64,000 nt of DNA from Aurantiochytrium sp. KH105 (taxonomy: Eukaryota > Sar > Bigyra > Thraustochytrida > Thraustochytriidae). Position numbers and translations under genes: made by a program. Below, piece by piece: positions 10,746 through 22,945 of the stretch. Location of the stretch: contig BGKB01000196.1 of the NCBI GenBank assembly GCA_003116975.1, positions 47,018 to 111,017 of the forward strand, read 5' to 3'. The notes below the pieces were generated by a model. It was given only the letters and a program-made list of their open reading frames with translations. It ran no database searches and was not told where the DNA came from. Each line of letters opens with the position of its first letter. Within the stretch, counting starts at the first letter, position 1.

Positions 10746-13700
10746 ATGAGCGAAGACGCGGGCTCCCAGGAGGGCGGCTCCAACCAACCTCTTGTGCTCG
10801 TTCTCAACGCGAGCCCGGCGACGAGCTTCGAAGAAGAGATCGAAAATAGACCGGAGGCCTTAAAGGCGCTTCGGGACGAGGTCGATGTCGAGGCGCTCTC
10901 GCAGCTTTAACGGGTCTGGTGGATTCCGGGCAGAGAGGAAGGCGATTCAACGGAAATCGGGCTGGACGATGTCACTGGTCTGAAGAAAAAGTACCCGAAA
11001 GAAGAAGTGGAGGGCCTCGAGCTTTTTGCGCTTTGCCTTAGCACCTTGCTGGACGATCATGATTCTAAGTTGCTGGAAGATGAAGCTGATCATCAAAGAG
11101 CTCGGATCAATGTATCTTCCAAGAGCAAATGTGTCGCAAACATGCTCAGGGACCTTGCAGCAGAGTCACTCTCAGCACAAAGTCGCGATTTCTTACACCC
11201 GCTCAAGATGGCAAGACATGCTCCTCATTTCATCGAATTTAACGACTCTGATGATCTCCAAAGTCAACTGCAGGAGAAACTTTCACAAACAGATGCGCCC
11301 GAAACTCGCATTGTACTTTTACGCGATGCGGACAGCGCTGCTACCCAGAGTGTTCTGCTCGTGTTCACGTCCGAAACAGCTAAGAAGGTTCGTGAGCTTC
11401 TCGAATCAGAGGACATTGCTGAAGAAGCTGACGACGAGACGATAGGTGACGAGGACGAGGCAGCTGACCGGCCTGTACAAATCATCTTTGTTGTGGACAG
11501 CTCAAATGAAGAGGTGAATGGCCAAGAAGGAACCATCGAGCTCATTAGACCACGCTTCGAGACCGATCTGATACAGCGTCGGGATGATGCGAAGAAGCTG
11601 CTCACGCTCGAGAGAGCGTGGGAACAAGTGAAACGCGAGATCGAGAGCTTTGGACTGCTTCTTAAGCAAGACTTTCGTGAGCTTGTGAAGGAGGACCATG
11701 TAAAGATGGAGCTTGACGAAAAGAAAGAAAAGAAGCTTGACGACGATGAAGAAAAACCTTCTATGATGTATGTGAAGCTAGAAGTTAAGAAAGGGGCCTT
11801 TCAGGAGCAGAGCGCGCTTCGTCAGCAGATCGGCACGCCACAGCCTGATGTTGCGCATCCTGAGCAACGCGAGGTCGCCGAAGAGGTCTTTCGCAAAGCC
11901 GAGCAGGTCCTCTTTGGTCAAGTAGACGCAGACTGGACGTCCAAGTTCAACAGCGTCTCCTTCGTGGTGCTTACACCAAACTTCAACTCCCTGCAGTCCC
12001 AGACTGCAGACAGAGTCACACGCGCAAAGCTCGAGGGCGGACGCGTGCTCAAGCACACCAAGGTACCGCATGCGGCCATGAATGCGCACCGAGAGTGGAT
12101 GGAAGAGGAGGCCAAGAACCCAAAGACTCTCTTTGTCATCATCGCTGACGAGTGTCACTTTGCGCCGACGAAAGATGGCGCACACGACAGGCTTCTTAAC
12201 AATTCAAAGCTGAGTGGTGAGAATGTACTGCGTCTTCTCGTCTCTGCAACGCCGCAGAACGTACTTTCTAAGACTTCACGAGTTACCGACGACAACATCG
12301 TTCGCTGGTTCAAGCCCGCCTCGATGTACCGCAGCATGGATTACTATGTCGAGACGGCGACGTGGGCGGTGCCAAGTTACGTACAGCCGCTGAGACTCGC
12401 TGTCAAAGGGAAAAATTATGATGTCGACCCGCGTGTGTTCACGCATGAAGATTGTGAATACCGGTATCCGATGCACGAATACAAAGCATTCTGCAGTGTC
12501 TTCAATCGCAGGGTGGGTGAGGTGCTAGGCATGAGTATGGGGAAAGAGATCATTTCGGTTCAACGTGGTGAGGAGAACTTGTTGCTGGTCGTTCATTGTG
12601 ATGTTGACTTCGACTTTAACGAGAACTTCGATGATAATGGTCTTCTTTACTGGCTCGGCTTTGAGGACGATCGCGAACGCATGAATGCAGCACGTCAGGC
12701 TGCAATTAGAGATGGACGAAGACAGTACTACAGAGTAGGCGCATCGGGTATCCCACTCTTTTGCGATACAGCCGAAAACAACGAGGTCGTGGACTGTCTT
12801 CCACGTCGACGTCAGCGTGTACTCAAAGATGAGGCCTTTGATATCGTACGTGGACTCGCAAATAGATCGTTCGGCAAGCGAGGCGCACCCAAGCGTAAGC
12901 AAGAGACGATCAAGGTAGCCAAGTCGACTCCTCTCTACGATGGTCACATCATCATGGCAGACTACCTTCTTTCGCTCACATATCTTGCGGTGTATCGGGT
13001 TGACCATGGCAATCTCTGGAAAAGAGACTTGCGCCGCAAAGATATTTTTGCACCACTGGAGGAAGATGATGTCAGGCGACTTGCGCTTGACGATGAGAAG
13101 CTCAAGACCTTTGCTCTTCACCTTGGCTTTGCAGATCAAGTATGGCCAGGTGTTGGCCACGAAACAGACAAAGAAGTGGGGCGTTTCGAGATTGCTGATG
13201 GCGTTGAGAAAGCTTCCGTTCAACACCTTCTCAAGGTTCTTCTCGAGGCGACCGTGAGATCGGCATGGTCTGAATTGAGCAACCTGGACGAGGCCGCATG
13301 GCAGCACCTCACGAGACGGCTCAACGAAGAATGGGTCGCAAGAGCAACGAGTCTTGCAACAGCAGAAATTCATGATACGCCTGAGCATTGGCGATTCGCT
13401 TGGCAGTATGTCATCTCTGAGAAGCTGGAACGCAACCGCGAAGATCGCACGGAATCGCAAGGCAACACGTCTCAGGCGTGGTACAACGAGACCGATCGTC
13501 TCTTGCACGACCTGCTAGACGTTGATCCCAAGTACAGAACAGGACGTATGGCTGTCATTCGCGTCTACGAAACGGACGAGAACCTCTCGATACAGGACTG
13601 TCTCCGCAGCGCACTGAAAAAGCTAGGGCTCACTTGTGACGAGCACGGCGGCCTTCTTAGCGTCGTTGCAGATGTTGGTGGCAGCGATGGAAAGAAGCGA

Positions 13701-16700
13701 ACGTCTGAGGACAAGGTTGCAGACGTTGGTGGCAGCGATGGAAAGAAGAAGCGAATGTCTGAGGACAAGGTCGCAGACGTTGGTGGCAGCGATGGAAAGA
13801 AGAAGCGAACGGCTGAGAACAAGGTTGCAGACGTTGGTGGCAACGACGGAAAGAAGAAGCGAACGTCTGAAGGCCAGGAGGTGCGAAAGGCTGCTCGACG
13901 CGCGACAAGTCTTTTCACCCAGCTCGAGCCATGGACACTAACACGCGACCTGCGGCATCCTTCCAAACAAAAGGAGGCGGAAGCTGAGCGCGAGACCATT
14001 ATTGACCGCGTGAACAAGTCTTTTGCCGAAGCGCAGGCTCAGGAGGCTGAGGCACGGAAACATCTCGAAGAAGCATCTCGTCCTTCATCTTCTAAAGCTG
14101 TCCAGAAAACAGCCAAGTACGAGGACCTGGAGAACTTGCCCACGATCGTGATTCTGTGCGAGAAGGGGCGCATGGGTGACACCTTTCCGCATTCGTTTCG
14201 CTTTCTAGACATCCGTCTGCGCTCATCGAAGACGTACTCGACGTTTGTGCAAGAGTTCGGTCGCGTCTGCCGCTATCCAGGTCTTGACTCCAGCACTGCA
14301 GTAACCTTTGAGGTCTCTGAGGAAGGAGGCTGGGCGGCGCTTGAGCAACAGCTCGATGACTTTTTCAACGATCCTGAAGTGAGAAGGTATTTTGCCAAAG
14401 GCGGGAGCTATGCCGTTATGGACCCGGGCCAGGAGGTGCGTTTTCACGCCGACTCGGAGATGCAGCTCACTTCCGGGTTCCGTACGGCCTTGGGGAATGT
14501 CGATGATGGACGGGCGCGATTCGGCACGTGGACAGTGAAGCGCTACGTGCATGTGCTCCCGACGGTGCTGATGAACGCAGAGAGATACAACGCGCAGCTG
14601 CAAAAGGCAATCGAGCACAAGTATCGTGATGCGGAAGGACGCCAGCGCATTGATCAGTGCATTCCTGGTCCACTTGATCTGTACTTGTCTTCTGGGCCGA
14701 GACGCGCTGCCGCAGAATCGTGCCCTCGATTCGATACCATCAAAGGAGAGCAAGTCATCATCAATCCGATGCATGACATTGATTCTTACCGATCAAGAAG
14801 TGCACAAACGAGTCGGCAAGCTACTCACTACGACAGCGGGCACAGTGATGGTGACGATCCACGTCGTCTCTTGCTCATGGCGCAGTGCCAGCAGGGCAAG
14901 ACCGGGACATACCTTCATTTCCTGCGTTTGCTCAAGGAGCGCGTGGAGCTTGTGATTCCCACACCTCCTGATGCACTTCCGTTGGTTCCGCGAGCGGAGT
15001 GGACTTTGCCGCACTGGAGAAAACTCATTGTCAGCGCTCAAGCACCACTTAGCAAGTTCTACAATAGGCTTCAGACGAGCCAATATGACACGAGCATTAT
15101 GCAGCAGCGCACGCTTGTACTCATGCTTGCAAGTGAGAATGAATCCAACTGGCAAAAAACATACCCCGACTACTTGCTTCACGAAGATGGTGAAGCTGTC
15201 CAGTGCAAGGCTGGCAAAGTCAAAGTTGAAAAGCTTAGCCAGAAGCTTGCTCAAGAGCATGCTGCTCCTTTTAATGGTTCTCAGTGTACGAATGCTCAAC
15301 TCGCATTTGACTGTGTCAACTTTGACGGTCGGTTTTCTTCTGCCGAAGGAGATGCTCTCGCGAAGTCGTTTCTGGAAAGTAAACACAACACGGCTCAGCT
15401 TCGCGACATTTTGGACAAGCATGCACCAAAAAAAGGCACATCGATGGGACATCGGGTACGCCTTGCACGTCAGCACGTTCAACGTCAGCTTTGGGATGCC
15501 GGGTGTCGACACGGGAACATGAATCAGCTTGAAACCGGTGGGGCTGATAAGCTTACGCAGTCGATGAAAGCAGCGAATGCGTATGAGAGCGTCGCTGCTC
15601 GGTCTATTTCCCCAGAGTTCGACGGCAAGTATCATCGCAAGCAGTACGTTGTCAAAGATGTCAAGCTTGTAGGCGAGGGTGTTTGTTTGTCTGCACCCTA
15701 TGCTGGCTTTCACGACCTCAACCTCAAAGCGGATGCTTGCAACGTACAAATCAATGTCGGAAAGCGCAAGCTTCTTAACGTGAGACTGCCCGCGAAAGAG
15801 CATAACATGGGCACTGTAGACAAGGCCACGACCGTTCGTTGGGTGTTCGTGCCCTCGTACAATCGTGCCGGCGTCGCGCTCGTGGATTACGAAAAGGCGA
15901 TCCCTGGAGACGACAGCGGTAGGCCGACCGTCGTCTGTATCGTGGTCCGAAGTGGCAAGCAATTCGATGACTACGTAGCGGCGTATGGATCCGCTCATAT
16001 TATTCTCAGTCTTCCGGAATCGATGGCGTCCAAGTCTTCGGAAGGATCTCGTGTCTATGCAGATCGAGGTGGCATCGGATATGCTCGGCTGTTCATCCAG
16101 CTCGCAGCACATCAGCTCGGCCTTCCCTGGGTCTGGATCCTCGATGACAATGTCGATGTGTGCTATGAGCGCAAGCTTGAGGAGAAGGTCCCAGCGGATG
16201 CTCTAAGCGCCCGCCCAGATGCGTGCACGTTCTCAACGGTTATGACAGGCGTCGAGAGAATTGTGCACAACGAGGATGAAAAACTCACCGAAGCGCACCA
16301 GCAGAAACGCATGGAGAAGTGGGAGCACGAGAAGCCGATGCTTCTTCGGGGAAGTCCAGCTCCTAAAGCGAGCAGTGAAAATGCACGTACCAAAAAGGAG
16401 CTGACAGGAGGTTCAGATCAGTACGGACTGATTGGGATCCGTCGTGACCCACGAGCCTGCCCAACAGAGTCCAAGGATCCGTTCATGGTCACGTATTCGG
16501 TATACTCGTTCATCTTCTTGAATGTCACGAGCACTGTCAACGCTGGGGTCTTTTTCCCGGTCAAGACCTTCGGCGAGGACGTAGAGTTCAATCACCTGGT
16601 AGATGAGGCTGGCTTGGTCTGCCTCAAGGTGAATCGCTTCTTTCATCACAAAAAGAACCTCAAGCTGAGTGCGAAGGAGAAGAGGGAGCACACTGGCAAC

Positions 16701-17372
16701 GATGTGTCCCGGCAGGAATTTGCGAACCTTACGGAGGCGCTGGATCATTTCGGCGATATAAATGGTGGTATAAGGTCATCGTCTCTCTTGTCGAAGACGA
16801 TGCCAACATTTTTCGAGCCAGACAAGCTATGGGCTGAGAAGTTTTGGGAGCGAATTTCTGGCGGAGCTGATGCAAGGCCCTCAAATGCCCTGCTCACGAT
16901 CTTCTTGGAGGCTTCCTCAAACGATGCATACAACCTTATTTTGTTGCGGAGAGATGAACAGTTGTCGAAGCTGCTGCTTGTAGTCCGCGAGGAAGACATC
17001 AAAGCGTTTCCCGAGATTGCCAAGATTAAATATACGGGTCGCAGCATTAAGCTCGATGGTGCAAACAGTCGACTAAGCATAAAACAAAATATGCAAGTCA
17101 AGGAACCATATCCTATAAGGCTGCTTCATGTACAGATGGAAGGGATGCAAGAGCGCAAGCGTAAACGCCCCGCAATGGAACGGCGCTACGTCGCAACGCT
17201 CCAAGAAGCAATCGATAATAATTTGAAGCCGCAGGATGCCGTCAAATATTTCCGCAAAAAGTGGCCTGCGAAGCCAAATGACAAGCCGGAGTCGTTTCCG
17301 GACGATGATCAGCTCAAGAACAAGTACAGCAACATGAAGCGAACCCCCAAGAAGCGGAAGTCGGAAGGTTGA
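10746..17372 (+). CDS. Circularly permuted SF2 helicase fused to GREB1/TAGT-type glycosyltransferase; early in-frame stop
   Basis: A giant intronless frame. From ATG 10746 it reads 54 codons (MSEDAGSQEGG...) to an in-frame TAA at 10908-10910. It then continues open, without an ATG for over 200 bp, to TGA at 17370-17372. Numbering from the GTG at 11007, the SF2 motifs occur out of order: motif II DECH at 381-384, motif III SAT at 413-415, motif VI QEFGRVCR at 1082-1089, and only then Walker A AQCQQGKTGTY with K1298. A GT-A-like domain follows (about 1600-1900): WVFVPSYNRAG, GGIGYARLF, WILDDN (D1713-D1714) and FGEDVEF (E1857-D1858), then HHKKN. This order and these motifs match the permuted helicase plus TET/JBP-associated glycosyltransferase (TAGT) module described for GREB1. 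Known members are linked to sugar transfer onto hydroxymethylated DNA bases or proteins; the substrate here is inferred only. The Lys-rich C terminus suggests nuclear action. Confidence 0.65.
13665..13885 (+). repeat. Four in-frame 17-18 residue repeats inside the helicase
   Basis: Four tandem copies of a 51-54-bp unit encode VADVGGSDGKKKRTSEDK-like peptides, from about residue 887 of the frame opened at 11007. They lie in the long insert between helicase motifs III and VI. The units are Lys/Asp-rich and probably form a flexible, charged linker. Their high nucleotide identity suggests recent expansion or slippage. Confidence 0.85.
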
Positions 17373-17511
17373 CGACTTGCTGACCTCGGAAGTAACGACA
17401 AATAAGGATCTTTCCGATGCATTTACGCCAATCCAGCATCTATTCCGTCCATTCCGCACCCCCATGGCCTTGTCACGCCCTCCACGCACCCGGAAGGCCC
17501 GCACGGCCGCC

Positions 17512-18261
17512 CAGGGCCACGCAGGTCCCGGTTCAGCCTGCTTGTTCCCTACTATGCTTAGCTGTTGTTTAGCTGCTGATTATTGGGGACGTAGGCTAGC
17601 GCAAGGGAAATTGTACGGCGAGAAGGCCAACGTGATACCGTGGCGTCGTACTATCCGCGAGGTCTTTCAGCAAGATTTTTGTGACAAAGGTACAAAGCAC
17701 TCTGCTTCAGTGACGCAGGAGGGGTTGGAGAAGCTCCATCCGTTTCGCACGGATATTTGAAGTGAAGCTGACATCACGCCTCTTCAAGATGCAAGAGGAA
17801 GACCGGCCGCTGGACACGCTCGCTGGTCGTGGCATGAACAAACGTTACATTGTGACCATTCAGAGGGCAATGTACCAGCGCAGTGCAAAAGAGAAGATAA
17901 TTGGGCATTTCTGCGGCAAGTGGAGCCGCGACGAATCTGCTTGTGAGGCACTCCCCGAGCGAGAGCCCGGCGAATTGGTGCAAGACACCACGATCCTCAG
18001 TAAGTGGGCTCAGGGAACCGATGCTTGCTCTGTTCAAAGCAATCCGGCACAAGTGGAGCGACGCAAACTGCCAATCAACGTTCTCCGAGCAACCCCAGCA
18101 ACAAGAAGAAGTGCCCACGAATGGACCCACGCTTCATTATGACACCTCAAGAAGCGCTCGTTCTTTTTATTTCCGTCACAGACGCGCTCGGACGATTCAA
18201 CGATAAGTGGAACAAGGGCGACGCTACATACATGGAATGCTTCGCAGGGCGAGGAGCCTAG
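17512..18261 (+). pseudogene. Decayed relative of the helicase-glycosyltransferase C-terminal tail
   Basis: Open segments without proper starts follow the giant gene in shifted frames. One reads KRYIVTIQRAMYQRSAKEKI then GHFCGKWSR and DTTILSKWAQG (about 17835-18025). It parallels the gene's own C terminus: RRYVATLQEAIDNNLKPQDA then KYFRKKW and DDQLKNKY. Before it is a segment ending LEKLHPFRTDI and TGA at 17758-17760. After it is a frame beginning MTPQEALVLF with a further FNDKW motif, ending at 18261. Stops and frame changes separate the parts and no catalytic motif is present. I read this as the remnant of a second gene copy, though spliced short exons remain possible. Confidence 0.4.
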
Positions 18262-20460
18262 GTGACGCAGATTCTCCAGAGGTCTGAAAGAGTAGAAAGG
18301 AAAAGTTGAGTTCAATAAACGTAAAAGAAATTCCGTTCCGTGACTAGCACGAAACGGGAAAGTAGATTGTATGCTTCTCACGCTGCTGTTCGGAGAAAGC
18401 TTTGGTGTAGTTCAATATTCTGGTGGGTTTCGGTTCTGCCGGCTTCTGGCATCGGGTTTGGTCGCTGCCAGGTCTATTCGGCTCAGTGGTCCCAGGGTCG
18501 TGACCCTGGTCCATTTCTGCTATGTAGGTCTATGACTATACTAGGGTTATTTTGGGTGCACGCACCGATAACACACGCGGCGTGTTGTGCACGCGCGACG
18601 TCTTGTTCTTGCGTCGTGTCCCTCCGACGTGCGTCGTCGGGTGTCTACCTCTCCTATAGCAGTTTCCCGCCTGGCATCAGGTCTTTGGAAATGTCCACTT
18701 CATTATTGTGGATCAATAGTGCAAGAAATAATCGAAAGCAAGTCCCAGCGACAGGAAGGACCAATACTTTGACACTCGGCGAGGAAAGGACTTGTAAGGT
18801 AGGTCTGATTCCATCTCGTAAATGTTCCTGGTAAAAGAATAATAGAATTAGAGTGGCTCGAAACAAGACGAATTTCTGTGCTTGGGTTATTCATACAGGT
18901 CTCATCGAAGAAGGTCGTCGCATCGAAGAAGATGCTAATCAAGAATTAGGGGACTGCCGTTGACTTTAAAGACTTGACTTGAATCCGTAATAACATTTAT
19001 CGATTTCCACTACTTGCGATCCGTGCAATCACATGCCAAATACCTTAAAAACCAATGAGCTTTTTACCAATGCAAATCCCTCCAGCTTCGCTCTCTTCTG
19101 GTGCTCTACATGCATGATTCAAGGTGAACTTAAGATGACAGTTGATCGGTCGCAAGCATGTGTTCCATTTCAGCCACGGCAGACACGTGTTGCAGACACG
19201 TGGCGACGTTCGGATAGACCTGGTTCGGGAGCTTATCGAGCCCGCGCCCATAGATCAGGACTCACGCGTGCCAAGAGGGTTATATGGTTCTGCGAGTTTG
19301 CAGGACACCAGCATTTACTAGGAATTTAGATCTGCGCATGAGATATCCTTGCTCAAAACGATTTGGACCGCTGGGTCACCGGAAGGAAGATCTGATTGTA
19401 ACGAGAGCTTGCAAACTAGCAAATGAACTAGAGAAAGTCCACGCCTACTGCTTGCAATGTTGCGGGCCGAATCGGGTTCCCGACGAAATTTTTGGCTAAT
19501 AAAGGATTACGAATGGTGTTGTTCGTTTCTGGGTAAAGGATTTTCGAGTGATCTTCAAGTCCATCGACATTTTCTCATCAAGACTGGCTAAAGTGTACGC
19601 CGTGCGTGACAGAATCAAGGGCGTCTCATGTAAGCGTGCAAGACTCCATGTCAAGTGCGTCAATTTTAGCAACGCAATGTTGCGCGTGTTGCCAAGTTTG
19701 CAACGAGCGTTTGATCAAGGGGTCAAGTTGGAACTTTTAAGCCGGTGTCGGTGGCCCCGCCAGTCAGTGAAACAAGCATGCACATCAAAGCCTTTGAATG
19801 GACCAACCACAGTGTTCGCACCACCTCGGGCAACGTATTCGCTAACAACGTCTGCCTAAAAGTAGAGCGCAGGGCCATTCACCCGTGTCGCCTGCAGCCT
19901 CGAATGTCGAGGTCGCGTTGCGGAGGGCGCACGTCCCCGTCAAACAGGCGCATCACCGCATCGTACTCTCCAATGTCTATTCCAAGGTGCATGCACAAAG
20001 ACGCGCGTGCGCGCATTTTGTGATCCGGCCGCAGGATCTCGGCCCGCAAACGTGCAGTGCAGCTGCATGCGGTACCAACTGTAAGCCACACTGCGCGCGC
20101 AAGAAAAAATGCGCAAACTTCGCGGCAGCAGGCGGGCCGGTCGGTTGATGCGGCCAAGCTAGGTTGGTCTTGCCTTGGCGAAAGTGGTTGGTATAAGTGG
20201 TCTTCTTCCCTCGCTGCTGTTGGCGAACAGTGCGTCGATGCACGTAAAACGGCCCCGCTTGGGCGCGTTGTCGAACGCGGTCAACAATGGGGTGGCCTGG
20301 CAAGCAGGCTGATCAGCGAGCGAGGGAACGATGAGCGTTGGCGACGCGAGATTGTGCGTGGCGACATACTTATGCGGTCGTGCAAGAGCGCGCTTGCCAT
20401 GACACTCAATGTTGGTGCTGTTGACGATGCGCGGCCACGTGCTCCACGACGCGGAGTTTA
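18262..20460. other. Intergenic region, no supportable gene
   Basis: About 2.2 kb of intermediate GC with only short, unrelated frames on both strands. A minus-strand segment near 19885-20005 (LGIDIGEYDAVMRLFDGD) and a plus-strand segment near 19784-19850 (MHIKAFEWTNHSVRTTSG) look protein-like but do not extend. They may be relics of decayed genes or elements. No tRNA- or rRNA-like structure was noticed. Confidence 0.5.
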
Positions 20461-22910
20461 ACCTTCCACGACCGCCCAGCTTGCACCTGGCTTCCACTTG
20501 AAAAAATCTCTGCCTTTCCCTCGACATTATCTCGTCTGTTCCCTCTGATCAAGTTGCCTGTTGCAGTTGAGCGGCGATTGGAAGCCCGCACACATCTTCC
20601 GCGTGCCTTTACTTCGTGCCTGAATCGCGGACCGATTCGGCTTGCGAGCTTTCGTCTGCCACACCAGCGGCACAAATGGTATGGATGGATGGCCCAGAAC
20701 GGGTTTATCCTCGATCTCTATTTCTGCAAGGCACCGATACAAGTTTCCGTTCGCCAAGCTTTCTTTTGCTCAGCGGGCGGCGCTGTGGCTGCAAGGTGCG
20801 ACAGATGCGCCAGGGATGAAGAATCACTGGTCGCAGCGCGGCTCCCTCGCCCCCTTTCCGACTGACAGGTGGAGCTCCCTCCCTCTCTCCCACAGAAGTC
20901 TCGCGGTGCACTGGCGCAATGCTGTTGCGCCCGGCCGCGAAGCTGAAGCAAGCAGCTGCAGCTCAAGCAGCACGTCGAGCACGCCTGCAGCTGCGCGGGC
21001 CGGATCGCGGGTTGATGGACATCTTCTATTCCAACAAAGTTGCCACTGTCGCTGTCGCTGACGCTGTGTAGGGCCGGAAAACCAATGGCCGCCCGGGACT
21101 CGCTTTCGTTCGTGTTTGGCGGCGGTCCATGCTGTCGCTTTGGTGTTGGACGATCTTTTTGAACTTCGCCTCGGCCTCGACGTGGCATGGCGCGAGTCGT
21201 AGTCTTGCTCCACGATGCCGCGACTTTGGGGGGGACCCTTTCGAGCCCCACTCCAACTAAGTTAACAAGATCGACGCCGAGGTGGGTTGAGCTGACATAG
21301 CTCCCAGCAGCGGCAAGCCAAAGTTCGCCGTCCACAACAACCCTGCTGCTGCTGCTGCTGCGATTGTTGGAGGAGCCCGAGGGCGCGTAGACCCCTGCCG
21401 TCCGTCAGAGCAAGTGCGGCTGCTGCCTCAATGCACCGCGTCTTGGGCTCTGTTCAAGGACATCCAATGCAGTCCGCAACATCGTGGCTGCCTGCGACAA
21501 TTGTCGCCGCGTCCTCTTCACTCGAGAGAAACTCTGCCCAACGCAGCACTTTTTCAACTTGGACTGTTGCGGCTTTCATGGCGCGCGGTCGGAGGGACGG
21601 AGCGGCCAGCTGCAGCCGCGCGCTTCCGCACGGGTATGTACGAGCTCGTCTCAAGCACGACGCCCGCGACGGACCTCCTGCAGCTCATTCTTCCGCGACT
21701 TTCCTTTTTGTCCATGCCAACAACGACGCGACGCAATGCAAGCGAAGGTACCGAGCAGCTCGATCGGGCAAGGCTCACGATTGCATGCCTGTCCTTGTTG
21801 CGGTCGATGATCGCAAAAACGCGAGAGCGACGAATGTATTGCTTGCTTACTGTTGCGCCGTGCGTGCGTGCGTGGCTGCCAGCCAGTCTACGACACCCAC
21901 CCCTTGCAACCGCCGCGCCACGTCATGTCACCCTCAACGCGGTGCCTTACGGGGCGCAGGAAAGAAAGCCGCCGCTCGAGCAGACGCCGCTGCCGCTCCT
22001 GCTGGTGCTGCTGGCGGCGGCGTAGCCGAAGAAAATGCATAAATAGCTAGCTCATCGTGTCATCTGACATCATGAAGACGCGGTCGGCTGCAAAGCGATC
22101 GCTCACTCGATCGCATGGTCAATGTTCCTCGAAGCGGGTGTCTGCCGCGCAGGAACACCCGCATGCACCCGCGATGAAGCTGTTCCACGGCCGCTGCACC
22201 CGCGTCTACCTGCACGGCTGGCTGGCTGGCCGGCGAGGCGTGGCTGGGCTGCGAAACTTGCAGGTCTTGCTGCAGCAGCAGCTGCAGCTCCTCTTCTCTC
22301 TCGCGGGCGGACCAGCTGCGCGGAAATCGACCCGGCCGGCCGCGGCCAGCCGGTCCGCGCGCGGGGCTCTCCTTCGCCGCCGCCAGAAAGCAAGCCCGCA
22401 CGCACGCACGCAAGCGAAGCGAAGCCAGCAAAGGCTTCCCGCGGTCGGAGCGTGCAAGCAAGCGTGCCTCTGCGAAGGCAGCTCAAGGTGTCGCGGGTCG
22501 CTGCGCCAGCGTGCGCCAGCGCCCCGCCCCCGAGTCGCGCGCGCCTGCGCGAACCGTCGAAGGAAGCAAGGAAGCCCGGTCCAAGCCCGGGTCATGTCGC
22601 GCGGCCCCGGAGAAATGCGCACGCGCGAGGCCGCTGCGCTGCGACGCGATGCGACGCGACGCGATGCGACGCGAGGCCGGGCTGCGATGCTTTCGATGCT
22701 TTCGATGCTCTCGATGATGTGATGTGACGTGATGTGTGATGTGATGGGATGCGATTGATGGAGTGAACTCACCGGCGCTGCCGGTCCGCGCTCGCCATAC
22801 TCGGTTCAAGGCCGCGCTGCGACGCGGTTCGCGCGCGCGCGAGGCGGGGGAGGCGGCCGGCCGTGACCCGGACGCGGACGCGGGACGCGGTTCGACCTGC
22901 CTGGCTGCAC

Positions 22911-22945
<35 letters not shown>

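Noticed and set aside
13565-14017. Minus-strand ORF with repeated FFPSLPPTSATL
   Set aside because: It is the antisense reading of the in-frame repeats in the helicase gene.
20554-20790. Possible piggyBac-type transposase relic (RLPHQRHKWYGWMAQNGFIL)
   Set aside because: The short match to the KPHKWG...GFILD pattern is suggestive, but there is no catalytic Asp context, no extension either side and no terminal repeats.
21414-22042. Two overlapping plus-strand ORFs of 203 codons each
   Set aside because: Both frames are equally open over the same DNA and neither shows a domain; this is a base-composition effect.
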